Shown here piece after piece: positions 56,026 through 64,000 of a DNA stretch of 64,000 nucleotides. The position numbers were made by a program, and so were the translations under genes. The notes beneath the pieces are model-generated. The model saw only the letters and a program-made list of their open reading frames with translations, did not search any database and was not told the DNA's origin. The first letter of the stretch is position 1, and every line of letters starts with the position of its first letter. This stretch comes from JAAELZ01 sp965237485 (GTDB lineage Bacteria; Pseudomonadota; Gammaproteobacteria; Arenicellales; Poriferihabitantaceae): contig CBDEFQ010000004.1 of assembly GCA_965237485.1 (NCBI GenBank), forward strand, positions 800,982 through 864,981. Reading direction: 5' to 3'.

Positions 56026-57060
56026 ATGAAATTTCAATTAGCAATTAATATGGAGCGCACATCCGACGCGAAGAACATGCGAGATGAGCAGCGTCATAAC
56101 TTAGAAATGGTGCAATTCGCCGATCAAAATAGCTTTAGCATTGTCTGGGCAGCCGAACACCACGCTTTGGAAATGACCATTGCACCGAACCCATTTCAAA
56201 TTCTAACCTGGTATGCCGCGCACACTGACAACATTCGCTTGGGCACCGCGGTAGCGGTTGCACCTTATTGGCACCCTATACGTTTGGCCGGTGAAGCGGC
56301 CATGGCTGATTTATACAGTGGCGGTCGTTTAGAATTCGGTATTGGCTCTGGAGCGTATCAGCGCGAGTTTGACCGAATGCACAATGGCTTAAAGCAGTCA
56401 GAAGGTTGGAAGTATATGGCCGAGATGCTACCTGCGCTAAAAGCGTTGTGGAAAGGCGATTACGAGCACGATGGTGAATACTGGAAATTCCCAACATCGA
56501 CATCCGTTCCTAAGCCACAGCAACAAGACGTGCCTATCTGGATAGCCGCGCGAGCCCCTGTTAGTTTCGATATGTCTGTAGAAAATGGCTATAACATTAT
56601 GTCTTGGCCGTTAACGCGCCCCATGTCAGAAGCCGAGCTCTACAAGCAGCATCTGGCAGATTCAATGGCTAAGTTTCCTGACGCTAAACGCCCGACTTTC
56701 GCAATGATGCGTCATACTGCGGTATATGACAATGCCCAAGATGGTGATGCAGAGATCGCTGCGTTGCGCGCCACCTTAGGCCGTTTTGCCAACTTGTTTC
56801 AAAACTTGGGCGATGTGGTCAACGGATTTCCGAAGCCACTTGATGAGGAAGCATTAAGTGCCTTTCCAGATTACAACCCAGATGTGCTGGAACAAAACTT
56901 GATGTTTGGTTCACCTGAAACCGTAATAGAGAAACTCAAGCTTTATGAGGCGCTAGGTGTTGACGAGTTTATTTACTACGCCAGCATAGGCTTAGGTCAT
57001 AAAGAGCAAAAGTGCTCATTGGAGTTATTTTGTAATGAGGTAATGCCGGCGTTCGTATGA
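56026..57060 (+). CDS. LLM-class (luciferase-like) flavin-dependent monooxygenase
   Basis: This 344-residue protein is a bacterial-luciferase-fold enzyme: an N-terminal strand MKFQLAINMERTS, the conserved FSIVWAAEHHALEMTIAPNP and NIRLGTAVAVAPYWHPIRLA, then YSGGRLEFGIGSGAYQREFD, and a C-terminal FGSPETVIEKLKLYEALGVD-type helix. Such enzymes oxidise small organic substrates with FMNH2 and O2. With the upstream aldehyde dehydrogenase it likely forms a two-step oxidation (monooxygenase to aldehyde to acid). It needs a flavin reductase not seen here. Confidence 0.85.
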   Translation: MKFQLAINMERTSDAKNMRDEQRHNLEMVQFADQNSFSIVWAAEHHALEMTIAPNPFQILTWYAAHTDNIRLGTAVAVAPYWHPIRLAGEAAMADLYSGGRLEFGIGSGAYQREFDRMHNGLKQSEGWKYMAEMLPALKALWKGDYEHDGEYWKFPTSTSVPKPQQQDVPIWIAARAPVSFDMSVENGYNIMSWPLTRPMSEAELYKQHLADSMAKFPDAKRPTFAMMRHTAVYDNAQDGDAEIAALRATLGRFANLFQNLGDVVNGFPKPLDEEALSAFPDYNPDVLEQNLMFGSPETVIEKLKLYEALGVDEFIYYASIGLGHKEQKCSLELFCNEVMPAFV

Positions 57061-57250
57061 TTCTAATCTTGATGCTCGGGTCAGTTACGCACTGGCTCCT
57101 TTTTGATTTATTTTAATTGATCAAACCCATGTTTAGTGAAGGCGCATGGCGACTAATTTAGACCACAGTTTGGCTCTGCTCTAAAACTGCCATTGACTCG
57201 GTTAGAAGTGCCAGAGTTCGCCAAAGAACTACGCGATAAAATGGTATACG
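57061..57250 (+). other. Decayed gene fragment before IS21 copy 2
   Basis: No complete gene is present. A short frame (57,170-57,250) reads FGSALKLPLTRLEVPEFAKE and is cut by the IS21 end at 57251. It has protein-like character but no identifiable family. It probably is the relic of the gene IS21 inserted into. Confidence 0.25.
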
Positions 57251-57994
57251 TGTTGAACAGCGTGCAAAAATGAACAGTTTCGTGGGTGATCAGCGTACAA
57301 AACTGAACACCTTTATTGTTAACTGTCTCGGAGCCATTAATCCGAGGAAACTGTCAGGTGATTTGTATGCCTATATGTACCAAGATACGACGTTTGTGTT
57401 TAGTAGAAGGTCGCAAAGTAAGCGAGGTGTCGCGTGAATTCAATTTATCACGCACCACTATTTATAAATATTTAAACAACGCGCCAAGCGAACCTGAATA
57501 TCAGCGGTCGGTGCCAATAGTCTGTCCGAAGCTGGATAAGTTCAAACCTCAGTTGATCAATTTGCTTGAAGTGGACGCAGCTCGCTCAGTGCGAGAAAGA
57601 CGTAATGCAGTTCAACTGTATGAAGAGATTGAGTTGCAAGGGTATCGAGGGGCTTATGACAGCGTTCAACGGTCTGTCAAAGCGTGGAAGGATCACTCGC
57701 GGTCATGTATTAAACAAGCATTTGTGCCATTGGTTTTTGCACCAGGTGAAGCCTGTCGTTTGATTGGTCACATGAACAAGTCATTCTGGGTGGGTTTGGT
57801 GTCAAGATCAAACTAGCCCACTTTCGTTTATGTCATTCGCGTAAATCATATCTTAGGGCCTATCCCAGAGAAACACAGGAGAGGGTGTTTGATGCACATA
57901 TTCGGGCGTTTGATTTCTTTGAGGGCTTACCTCAGAAGATGATATACGATCACCCTAAGACCATAGTCAGTGCATTGTTTAAGGGTAAGCGGCG
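57251..57994 (+). mobile_element. IS21-family element (second type), copy 2, truncated at the animal junction
   Basis: The sequence starts TGTTGAACAGCGTGCAAAAA and matches IS21 copy 1 in inverted orientation, base for base apart from a few indels, up to ...GGGTAAGCGGCG at 57994. There copy 1 continues TGAGTTTAATCG but this copy changes to ATAAATGTATACAG. Everything to the right is eukaryote-like. Confidence 0.85.
57367..57994 (+). pseudogene. istA: IstA fragment (IS21 copy 2)
   Basis: The fragment starts at ATG 57367 (MPICTKIRRLCLVEGRKVSE) and includes the HTH and the first catalytic Asp region. One base is missing at about 57,752 (CCTGTCGTTTG here, CCTGTCAGTTTG in copy 1), so the frame shifts before FDWSHEQ. 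The end is cut at 57994, about 40% into the gene. It is a different lesion from that of copy 1, so copies decayed or were misread independently. Confidence 0.8.
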
Positions 57995-58005
57995 ATAAAT
58001 GTATA

Positions 58006-58130
58006 CAGTAGAACCCGTCTATAACGGCCACTTAGAATAAGTCCCCACATGAAATCTCATATTATAATCAACCTGTGTATTGCGGTCACCTGTACATAAC
58101 GGCCATTTGGGTCAACCTAGCAATTCAACA
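58006..58130 (+). mobile_element. End of a pogo/Tigger-type (Tc1/mariner) eukaryotic transposon
   Basis: CAGTAGAACCCGTCTATAACGG at 58006, preceded by TA, has the form of pogo/Tigger inverted repeats (CAGT..AACC..TATAACGGCCAC). A second related word (CATAACGGCCATTTGGGTC) lies at 58,096-58,114. No matching other end or transposase was found, so it is a solo or truncated end. This element type is known only from eukaryotes. Confidence 0.6.
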
Positions 58131-59080
58131 GTGCAAATACGGTTAATATGTACACTTTCGGTCTCATTCACTCAGTGACATCTAGATATCTGGTATATGA
58201 ATTTCGGATAAGTCAACTTTAGTACAAATGCACATATTTTAAACTTAAGAATTAAACTATACATTCATTAACAACGAGCACTGTGGCAAATGTTTCAGGT
58301 AAAATTAATCCCAAAATTAAGCTTCGAAGTAAACTTAGATTTCGCAAACTTGTCATTGTGCTGCAACATGGAAAAAAGTCAGATGGATTGAAATCCTAAT
58401 CCACTCCAGCCCATAGTCAACTCTGTCTAGAATTAATAAATTATTCCAACTCTAGTCCATAAGCTACAGATTGTTAAGTAAATCTATAAATCTAAAACCA
58501 TGGCTTTCATAGAGAATTACAAATCCATCCAAAAATTTATTTATTATTATAGATTTTGGAATGGATTCAATTTATAATCAATAATAAATTGATTTTAAAT
58601 CTGTAAAAACGTTTAATTGTGACAAAGTTCCCAGCCGTTTAACAATTTGTAACTAATTTGTTTCAAATTGTTTTGCAAAGATTTATGAATATCTAATAAC
58701 ATTAATTTGTATATAGCACTTGGTATTATTTTAATAAAAAATTATGTGTTAAATCGTTCTAATTATCGGATAAATTCACATTTTATACTAAAATAATTTG
58801 ATAGTACTGTCTAGAGAAGTATAACACTCGTAGAAAAGACAACTAACTAATTGAAAATTTGAAATCCGGATGAGCAGAATCGATTTGACAATATAATAAC
58901 AATAACTACCCTTCACAAGAAGCTAAATATAATAGAGTACTAACAACTCAACTAGTAAATGAGAATAGAATACAAGATCAAATACAAGTTTTGACAAAAT
59001 ATACTCTATAACGCTAATAGAAATACAAACGAATTTACTATGTCACACACACATGAGTAAAAAGGTTAGAGGCTATTAGG
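58131..59080 (+). other. AT-rich eukaryotic non-coding DNA
   Basis: About 950 bases without coding signal on either strand, with many short A/T runs. It lies downstream (3') of the nucleoredoxin-like gene and could include its polyadenylation region on the minus strand. No repeats of note. Confidence 0.5.
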
Positions 59081-59383
59081 CTAATCGACCTTAGCCATTT
59101 CTAGCTCTCCCTCGACATAACTGCATACACACTTGTGTATAAATTCTACATTGGTGTCGGTGATAGGCTCTTTGTTCTTCATCTGCTCCTGAGGGTCTAT
59201 TATGAACAGCTGATTTTCTACCCCGCCACACCCCTTGTTGAAGAACTCCTTACAAGCGCTGTTTGCGTTGTCGTCATTCACGTAGCAAAAGAAGTTTATT
59301 ATAACGTCTTTAGGCTTGCTAACCAAGGAACTTATCTCGCACGGAATTAAGGATTTGCATTGCGTCGCTAAATTTAGATTCAT
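59081..59383 (-). CDS. Nucleoredoxin-like gene, last exon
   Basis: The acceptor is TTTCCTTTCTAG at 59384-59395. In the phase set by the upstream exon it reads DESKFSDAMQILNSVRDKFL, then breaks; dropping one C near 59,325 continues VSKPKDVIINFFCYVNDD and runs to the stop in MAKVD. It encodes the C-terminal domain of the family. The frameshift is a mutation or a read error. Confidence 0.7.
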   Translation of the reverse strand: MNLNLATQCKSLIPCEISSLVSKPKDVIINFFCYVNDDNANSACKEFFNKGCGGVENQLFIIDPQEQMKNKEPITDTNVEFIHKCVCSYVEGELEMAKVD

Positions 59384-62300
59384 CTAGAAAGGAAATTTGC
59401 TTAAAATATTACATTTAGAATTATGGTGGCACTTTTTTAAAATCTATCTGAGGTGAGATTTTCCATTCGCTTTTCCTAAGAATAGATTTAAAATTTACAT
59501 CCCCTATGATTAGTCATTTTGAGAGGTAAACGGAAATTTCGTCGCCGGTAGCCGGAATACTGTATTTTAACCATTGTCTTGCACTGATTCTGTCTGATCT
59601 AAATTGTTGTATGTTTATTTATATCACCTTTACCCAAAGTGTCTACACAAACTTATCGATTTACACCTTCATGTTTAATATGCTACATTGAAGTAGAAAA
59701 CTTATATAAATGGTTATGTAATCTGTCACTATATATATTTCTACAATTAATATCATATCATTCATAAGTTTATTACCTAATAAATAATCATATTAATTTG
59801 ACATTCGTCTCAAATTTTTAAGCAACGAATTTTCCGGGAAGAAATTTCCGGCGACGATATTCTGTCAATCACTTTTGAAAGCCATGTATGTTTCCAATTA
59901 ATTAAACTCCATTGAAATCGTACTCATATTGAATACTACATTCGTAAGCTGTGAAGTAAAGGCCAAGGCAGTGGTGTTATGCTTTGTTAGCTCAGCTCCC
60001 ATACTTTTTGAATCGGCGTGCTAATCCAGAATTTATTTAGCCTGTTTTCATAGTTTTATTAATAGAAGTAAACTTATTTAATATTGAATTATGATTTATG
60101 AACTCTTTTTCTAAATGTATTGTAAAGGATTTTTGTATATTCTATTATGAAAATCCTTTACTTTACACCTTATAAATGTATTACTATCTACTAACTTTAT
60201 TAATTAAAGTCAAGGATTAAACTACACTAAGCAGGCTAAAGTATTTCAACACCATTAAATTTAAACATAATTCTGTAACAATATTAAGTCTAAATGATAA
60301 GTTGGGGGTCCTATATGAGAGTTTAAATGTATTAATATTAAAAGATTGTTATGTGAACATAAACTTTGGAGAAATTTTTTGCAATCAGAAATTTACTATG
60401 ATGACTTTTAACCAAAATTTTGTGAGGAAATATAATATCTGAAATTTTTTTCAAAACTTCAGTTGTATTTCCATATGGTACTGCCACCCTGTGCCAACTT
60501 ATGGCATAAGTGGCACAAGTTGAATAATTATAATAACTCAGTTGTTAAAAACCGGTAAACGCTTAGAAAATTTGGATATGCGGTAATTCATTGGTATACA
60601 TTCCAAATATGTAGTCGGACTTCACACAATGACAATAGATTTGTTGATATCCGGTTTTCAATAATAATTAGCTCATTATCTAATTAATTAAAATCACACC
60701 TCACAAAATTCCAAAAGTTCAAAAATTTTCTCCAAAGTTTATGTTCACATAACCAATCTTTTAATATCTAAATATCTTGTTATACATATAAACTTCATAA
60801 CATTTTGATTTTGAGTCATTTTAATCCAATATGCATAAAGTGTCATTAGTGTCCCTGCCACGTACCACTTGTGGTACAAATGGGAATGTGGCTGTATCTC
60901 AGTGGAAAATAATCGTAATGATTAGAAATTAAGCAACCAAGAGTAATTCGACTATGTGTTATTCAAATCTAAATTCAGAATCTGTATATTCTAATGGCCT
61001 CATAATGATCAGAAATTTTATATTTAATCAGCTAATTACATATTTAATGAGTTTAACACCTCCATAAAAAGTAAATTCAAAAATAATATTAATTTATTTT
61101 AGTTAACATATCGTTTTATGTCAACATCCATGTTGCTGCATCTACAGAAGTTATTATGCTGATAGAAGCTTGAATGTATGAATACAAATTTTATACTTTT
61201 GTTCTCTTACTGTATTATGATTTGTTTAAAATCTATCTCAAAGTACTCATTTCTTTCTCTACTATATTTAAGTCAATAAGTAAAATACCCTATAGTTAAG
61301 ATTTCTCAATGGCGTTTATCTGGAATAATACAAACATTTTTGGGCAAAAAATAAATATAGGTATTCTAGAAAAGCTAATGGAAACAAATATCATAACCAC
61401 ATACAACTTTTAAACAAGTAATTTTATGCGTAATTTTATGCGCCCCCTAATTCCTATCGTACAGGAATTAGTTTTGTCATAGTAAGTAAAGCGTCATACA
61501 ATAGTTGTAATTGTTCATAAGCACAGATTGGAGAATAACTAATTACAATAACATGAGGAATGAAGTTGGAACAAAGATGCTAATAGGAAGATAGTGATTA
61601 AAGGATGGGTAACCACTTATTTCACTTAAGAAACGGCTGAATTAGGATTTAGAGTTAGTGCACTTGGTTACCTGATACTGTGTATAGGACAGCTGGGTGA
61701 CTGACGAGATATGCGAAGTCTTCCTCCGTCTTGAGAGTAGTGCAAATATTAGCATTCCATGGAAAGTTCTAGAATAATGTAATAGTAAGTAGCATAGGCG
61801 CCAAGTTTGGGGTTCTGGGGGGGCCGGCTCCCCCAGGTCTGGGGTTGACAGGATCTTGACACACCTTTAGGGGATACGGACAGTACGGTACGTGGACAAT
61901 TCGGTACGGACATTTCGCTACGGACAATTCGGTACGTGGACCAATTCGGGAGGTGGACAATTCGGGAGGTGGGACAGTTCGGTACGTGGATAATTCGGGA
62001 GGTGGACAGTTCGGTACGTGGACAATTCGGGAGGTGGACAGTCGGTACGTGGACAATTCGGGAGGTGGACAGTTCGGTACGTGGACAGTTCGGTACGTGG
62101 ACATAGAGTATTTTAACAAATGATTACTTTTTGATTTAATAAATCTGGCTGAATTATAAAGTGATAGAAGATTTATTAATATAAAGAGAGTAATTTACGA
62201 TTTTGCAATGGTCGTAATAATATAATATGTTGATCCTCAAAGAACTCCTCATGCATCATTCAGTCCAATTCTATGGGCTACCCCGCGTAGAAATTCCAGA

Positions 62301-63767
62301 GGTAACCTATGAAAATACCCAAAGATTAGACCTTTAAGCCCTTCTTCATTGGCTTTATCCTTTCGTCGTTTAGTAGGCTTTTCCCCAGCGATAAATTTTG
62401 CTTGTCTGACCTCAACAAGTCCTTGCTCCTGTTTCAGTGCATTTATAAAACGCCATATGTTTGGATGACAATATCCAATAGTTGCATTGTATGAGCGATG
62501 CCATGCTTCCACGGCATTAGTAGTTCTCGGTATACCTTGAGGTACCTCGTGGTGGTGGTTCCACATCTCAATTGGAAATATCGGGTCTTGATATATTTAC
62601 AATTCACAGCATTTATGTTATTCTTGGCCGGAAGAGATCGAACAAAGAAGGGATGTGTCAAGTACAAAGAAATCTTAGAAATGAGTTTATTCTATTTTAG
62701 ATTATAATCTGATATTTTTTGTCATATCCAATCCATATCTACATAGCAAATGTCCACGTACCGAACTGTCCACCTCCCGAATTGTCCACGTACCGAACTG
62801 TCCACGTACCGAATTGTCCGTAGCGAAATGTCCGTACCGAATTGTCCACGTACCGTACTATCCGTATCCCCACCTTTAGGGTCATAATTTCTACTATAAA
62901 CAATAGGTAAGATGTTCCTTATACGTTCGTAGTGTTCAGCGTTATATGTTATGTATGTTTCAGATGAATATTCGGAACTTGGACAAGAATTAAAAAATGG
63001 CTTTGTAATTGACCCCCCAGGTTTTATTTTTAATTCCAAAACTTGGCGCCTATGGTAATTAGTAAGCTATGCGTACAAACTAATTATAATATAATACACT
63101 CAATAAGCTGAATCAATTTGTCAGGTTAGGTAGATTGCTTTATACAAAGGAATTTAATATTTACAACAGCAGAGTAATACTGACCTCGAACTTCTCATCG
63201 TGTTCTATGAAGGATCTCGCGTTCTGATTGATTACCTCAAGATCCTCATTCAACAAGACGAGAGTAGGAATACCTAATGTAATTATATTAATAACGAACA
63301 TGATTAATCTAACACGGATATTTCGAGTAGATTCTCGATAATACGAACACTAGGGGAACGTCGAAAATTTGTTCGTATAATCCTGAATTCGTATTAATCG
63401 AATTCATTTGCATGCACTTGTATAGGTTAGGGGAAATTATTAAACCTTGTTCGCTTAACCGATTTTTGCTTAATTCGTATTTTAACGAAAGTTCAGTGGA
63501 AATTGAATAAATTAGTGTTAACCATGGGTATGTTTACAATAGTACTTAAACTAAACAAGTACCTTTCACTCCAAACCTCCTGGCGATCTTAGGTCCCAGC
63601 TTGTTGGCTTCAGCATAGGCGAGAGACTTCCAAGGCATAGTATCGAAGTAGTCTTTGAAACTCTCCTCGTCTCTGTCGAATGAGATAAATATGACGTCAA
63701 ACCCTTTGTCCTTGTACTTTTCGTAAGCAGCGATTAGCTTGGGCGTGAATACTTTGCAAGGCGGACA
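59081..63767 (-). CDS. Nucleoredoxin-like gene (animal), four 3' exons, 5' end outside the window
   Basis: Exons on the minus strand are 63563-63767, 63185-63273, 61672-61768 and 59081-59383; all introns begin GT and end AG, and phases fit (205, 89 and 97 nt, with split codons joining). The protein starts at CPPCKVFTPKLIAAYEKYKD, the redox motif whose Trp would be in the preceding exon. Then FDVIFISFDRDEESFKDYF, GVKGIPTLVLLNEDLEVINQ, NFPWN, and a second thioredoxin-like part ending IDPQEQ...YVEGELEMAKVD. Family role: thiol-disulphide control. The last exon needs one base removed (near 59,325) to stay open. No start exon is seen. Confidence 0.8.
59384..61671 (-). other. Intron 3 of the nucleoredoxin-like gene (in window order from exon 63563)
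   Basis: This 2,288-base intron (GTAACC...TTCTAG) is AT-rich and contains a foldback repeat (60334-60767). No coding sequence is evident on either strand. It is much longer than the two other introns (137 without its transposon, and 289). Confidence 0.6.
60334..60767 (+). repeat. Foldback (MITE-like) element in intron 3
   Basis: The 47-base arms 60334-60380 and 60721-60767 are inverse copies with one indel and one or two mismatches (AATATTAAAAGATTG... against ...CAATCTTTTAATAT). The inside is AT-rich with a small palindrome (TGTGCCAACTTATGG/CATAAGTGGCACA near 60,492). No coding capacity. Confidence 0.65.
61672..61768 (-). CDS. Nucleoredoxin-like gene, exon NFPWNAN...
   Basis: The acceptor is AG at 61769-61770 and the donor GTAACC after 61672. 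It reads NFPWNANICTTLKTEEDFAY, then LVSHPAVLYTVS and one split base. FPW is the conserved end of the first thioredoxin domain in nucleoredoxins. A MULE target duplication ends 20 bases upstream of the exon. Confidence 0.8.
61871..62102 (+). repeat. Left tandem array of the MULE
   Basis: About fourteen units of 15-17 bases alternate between GGTACGTGGACAATTC and GGGAGGTGGACAGTTC types. The right array at 62752-62873 holds the same units in reverse orientation. Open frames across them (e.g. repeats of PPELSTYR) are not genes. Confidence 0.85.
62249..62566 (-). pseudogene. MULE transposase C-terminal fragment
   Basis: The 105-codon frame contains GIPRTTNAVEAWHRSYNATI and GLVEVRQAKFIAGEKPTKRR, words typical of animal MULE transposases (the NAVE-x-WH region follows the catalytic core). 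The catalytic Asp residues and the N terminus are absent; the upstream part is non-coding. The element is non-autonomous. Confidence 0.75.
62752..62873 (+). repeat. Right tandem array of the MULE (inverted)
   Basis: Units such as TGTCCACGTACCGAACTG and TGTCCACCTCCCGAATTG are the reverse complement of the left array at 61871-62102. Shorter than the left array, showing unequal expansion. Confidence 0.85.
63185..63273 (-). CDS. Nucleoredoxin-like gene, exon GIPTLVLL...
   Basis: The acceptor is ACATTAG before 63273 and the donor GTCAGT after 63185. The exon reads (G)IPTLVLLNEDLEVINQNARS, then FIEHDEKFE. It has the cis-Pro strand (GIPTLVLL) of the thioredoxin fold. Confidence 0.85.
63563..63767 (-). 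CDS. Nucleoredoxin-like gene, exon with CPPC
   Basis: The acceptor is TTGTGCAG before 63767 and the donor GTACTT after 63563. It starts CPPCKVFTPKLIAAYEKYKD and ends GVK plus one base. The CPPC pair is the active site; the preceding Trp should end the upstream exon beyond 64,000 or in unrecognised sequence. Confidence 0.85.
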
Positions 63768-64000
63768 CTGCACAATGGAAAGAATAGGAAATATTAGTTA
63801 ATAGACAATTAGAGTGAAATTAACCAATAGTATGTTACGTGATAGCATGCATGTTATTGCACAACTCTTAATTCCTCCACAAAATTAGAAATCGTTTATA
63901 GAATGACTTTGCTTTTGTTAGATTAATAACTTTTGGTTCAAGACAAGCTGAGCTTGGAAAAGCAATAGCATTAATTAATAATAATAATTAATTAACGAAT
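63768..64000 (-). other. Intron sequence upstream of the CPPC exon
   Basis: These 233 AT-rich bases hold no exon that I can identify; they run to the window edge. Confidence 0.5.

Larger units (their letters stand above)
61790..63059 (-). mobile_element. Mutator-like (MULE) element with tandem inverted subterminal arrays
   Basis: The element is 1,270 bp. Ends TAGCATAGGCGCCAAGTTT and, inverted, TACCATAGGCGCCAAGTTTT flank it, with a 9-bp duplication AATAGTAAG/ATTAGTAAG (61781-61789, 63060-63068). Arrays of about 16-bp units lie inside each end in opposite orientation. A transposase remnant is on the minus strand. It lies in the intron between exons 63185 and 61768. Confidence 0.8.

Noticed and set aside
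61871..62102. CRISPR-like array
   Set aside because: Units are contiguous without unique spacers, lie in eukaryotic DNA, and have an inverted partner array in a transposon; no cas genes in the window.
61769..62119. Open frame with repeated PPELSTYR words
   Set aside because: It is a by-product of the MULE tandem array; both unit types happen to lack stops in this frame.
62722..63039. 105-codon minus-strand frame at the MULE right end
   Set aside because: Half of it is the tandem array and the rest shows no transposase motif.

Overview
The window is a chimera of two kinds of DNA. Positions 1-57,994 are bacterial: dense ORFs, Shine-Dalgarno starts, prophage and IS genes. The bacterium is probably a gammaproteobacterium, judging from the gene families and from an Ile2/Met-type tRNA 3' end, but this is not proven. 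From about 57,995 the DNA is AT-rich and animal-like. It holds the end of a pogo/Tigger-type transposon, an intron-containing nucleoredoxin-like gene on the minus strand with in-phase splice sites, and a Mutator-like element (MULE) inside one intron. The junction lies inside a truncated IS21 copy.

The bacterial part is a pile-up of mobile elements around one tRNA attachment site. A 46-bp tRNA 3'-end repeat occurs at 12,738 and 45,715. Left of it (1-12.7 kb) is the tail and lysis end of a contractile-tailed prophage: baseplate hub, spike, gp25-like and J proteins, fibres, holin, lytic transglycosylase and spanins. Two minus-strand accessory genes and an IS256 follow. Between the repeats (12.8-45.7 kb) is a satellite-like integrative island. 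Reading leftward from its right end it has integrase, DUF6387, AlpA-like and HTH proteins, a Toprim protein and a RepA-like ATPase. Next come a conserved HGG-protein pair and a cargo operon: a secreted tail-collar-like protein, a membrane coiled-coil protein, a giant SpvB/VCBS/RHS protein and small lipoproteins that may be immunity factors. To the right (45.8-49.8 kb) a third element starts with its own integrase and carries a DUF5131/TcmP gene pair.

The cargo operon has been broken up by transposons, but target-site duplications allow exact reconstruction. Removing an IS256, an IS3-like element and a 4.2-kb IS1595-family transposon restores an uninterrupted 8,781-nt frame (2,926 aa). The IS1595-family transposon itself carries a type II restriction-modification system, whose methyltransferase is broken by a further nested IS.

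Positions 49.8-57.99 kb hold two oppositely oriented IS21 copies. The first is interrupted by an IS5-type element and a 163-bp MITE, and the second is cut off at the animal junction. They flank an aldehyde dehydrogenase/flavin monooxygenase gene pair, the only plain metabolic genes in the window. Many single-base frameshifts occur, which suggests decay or uncorrected long-read indels.
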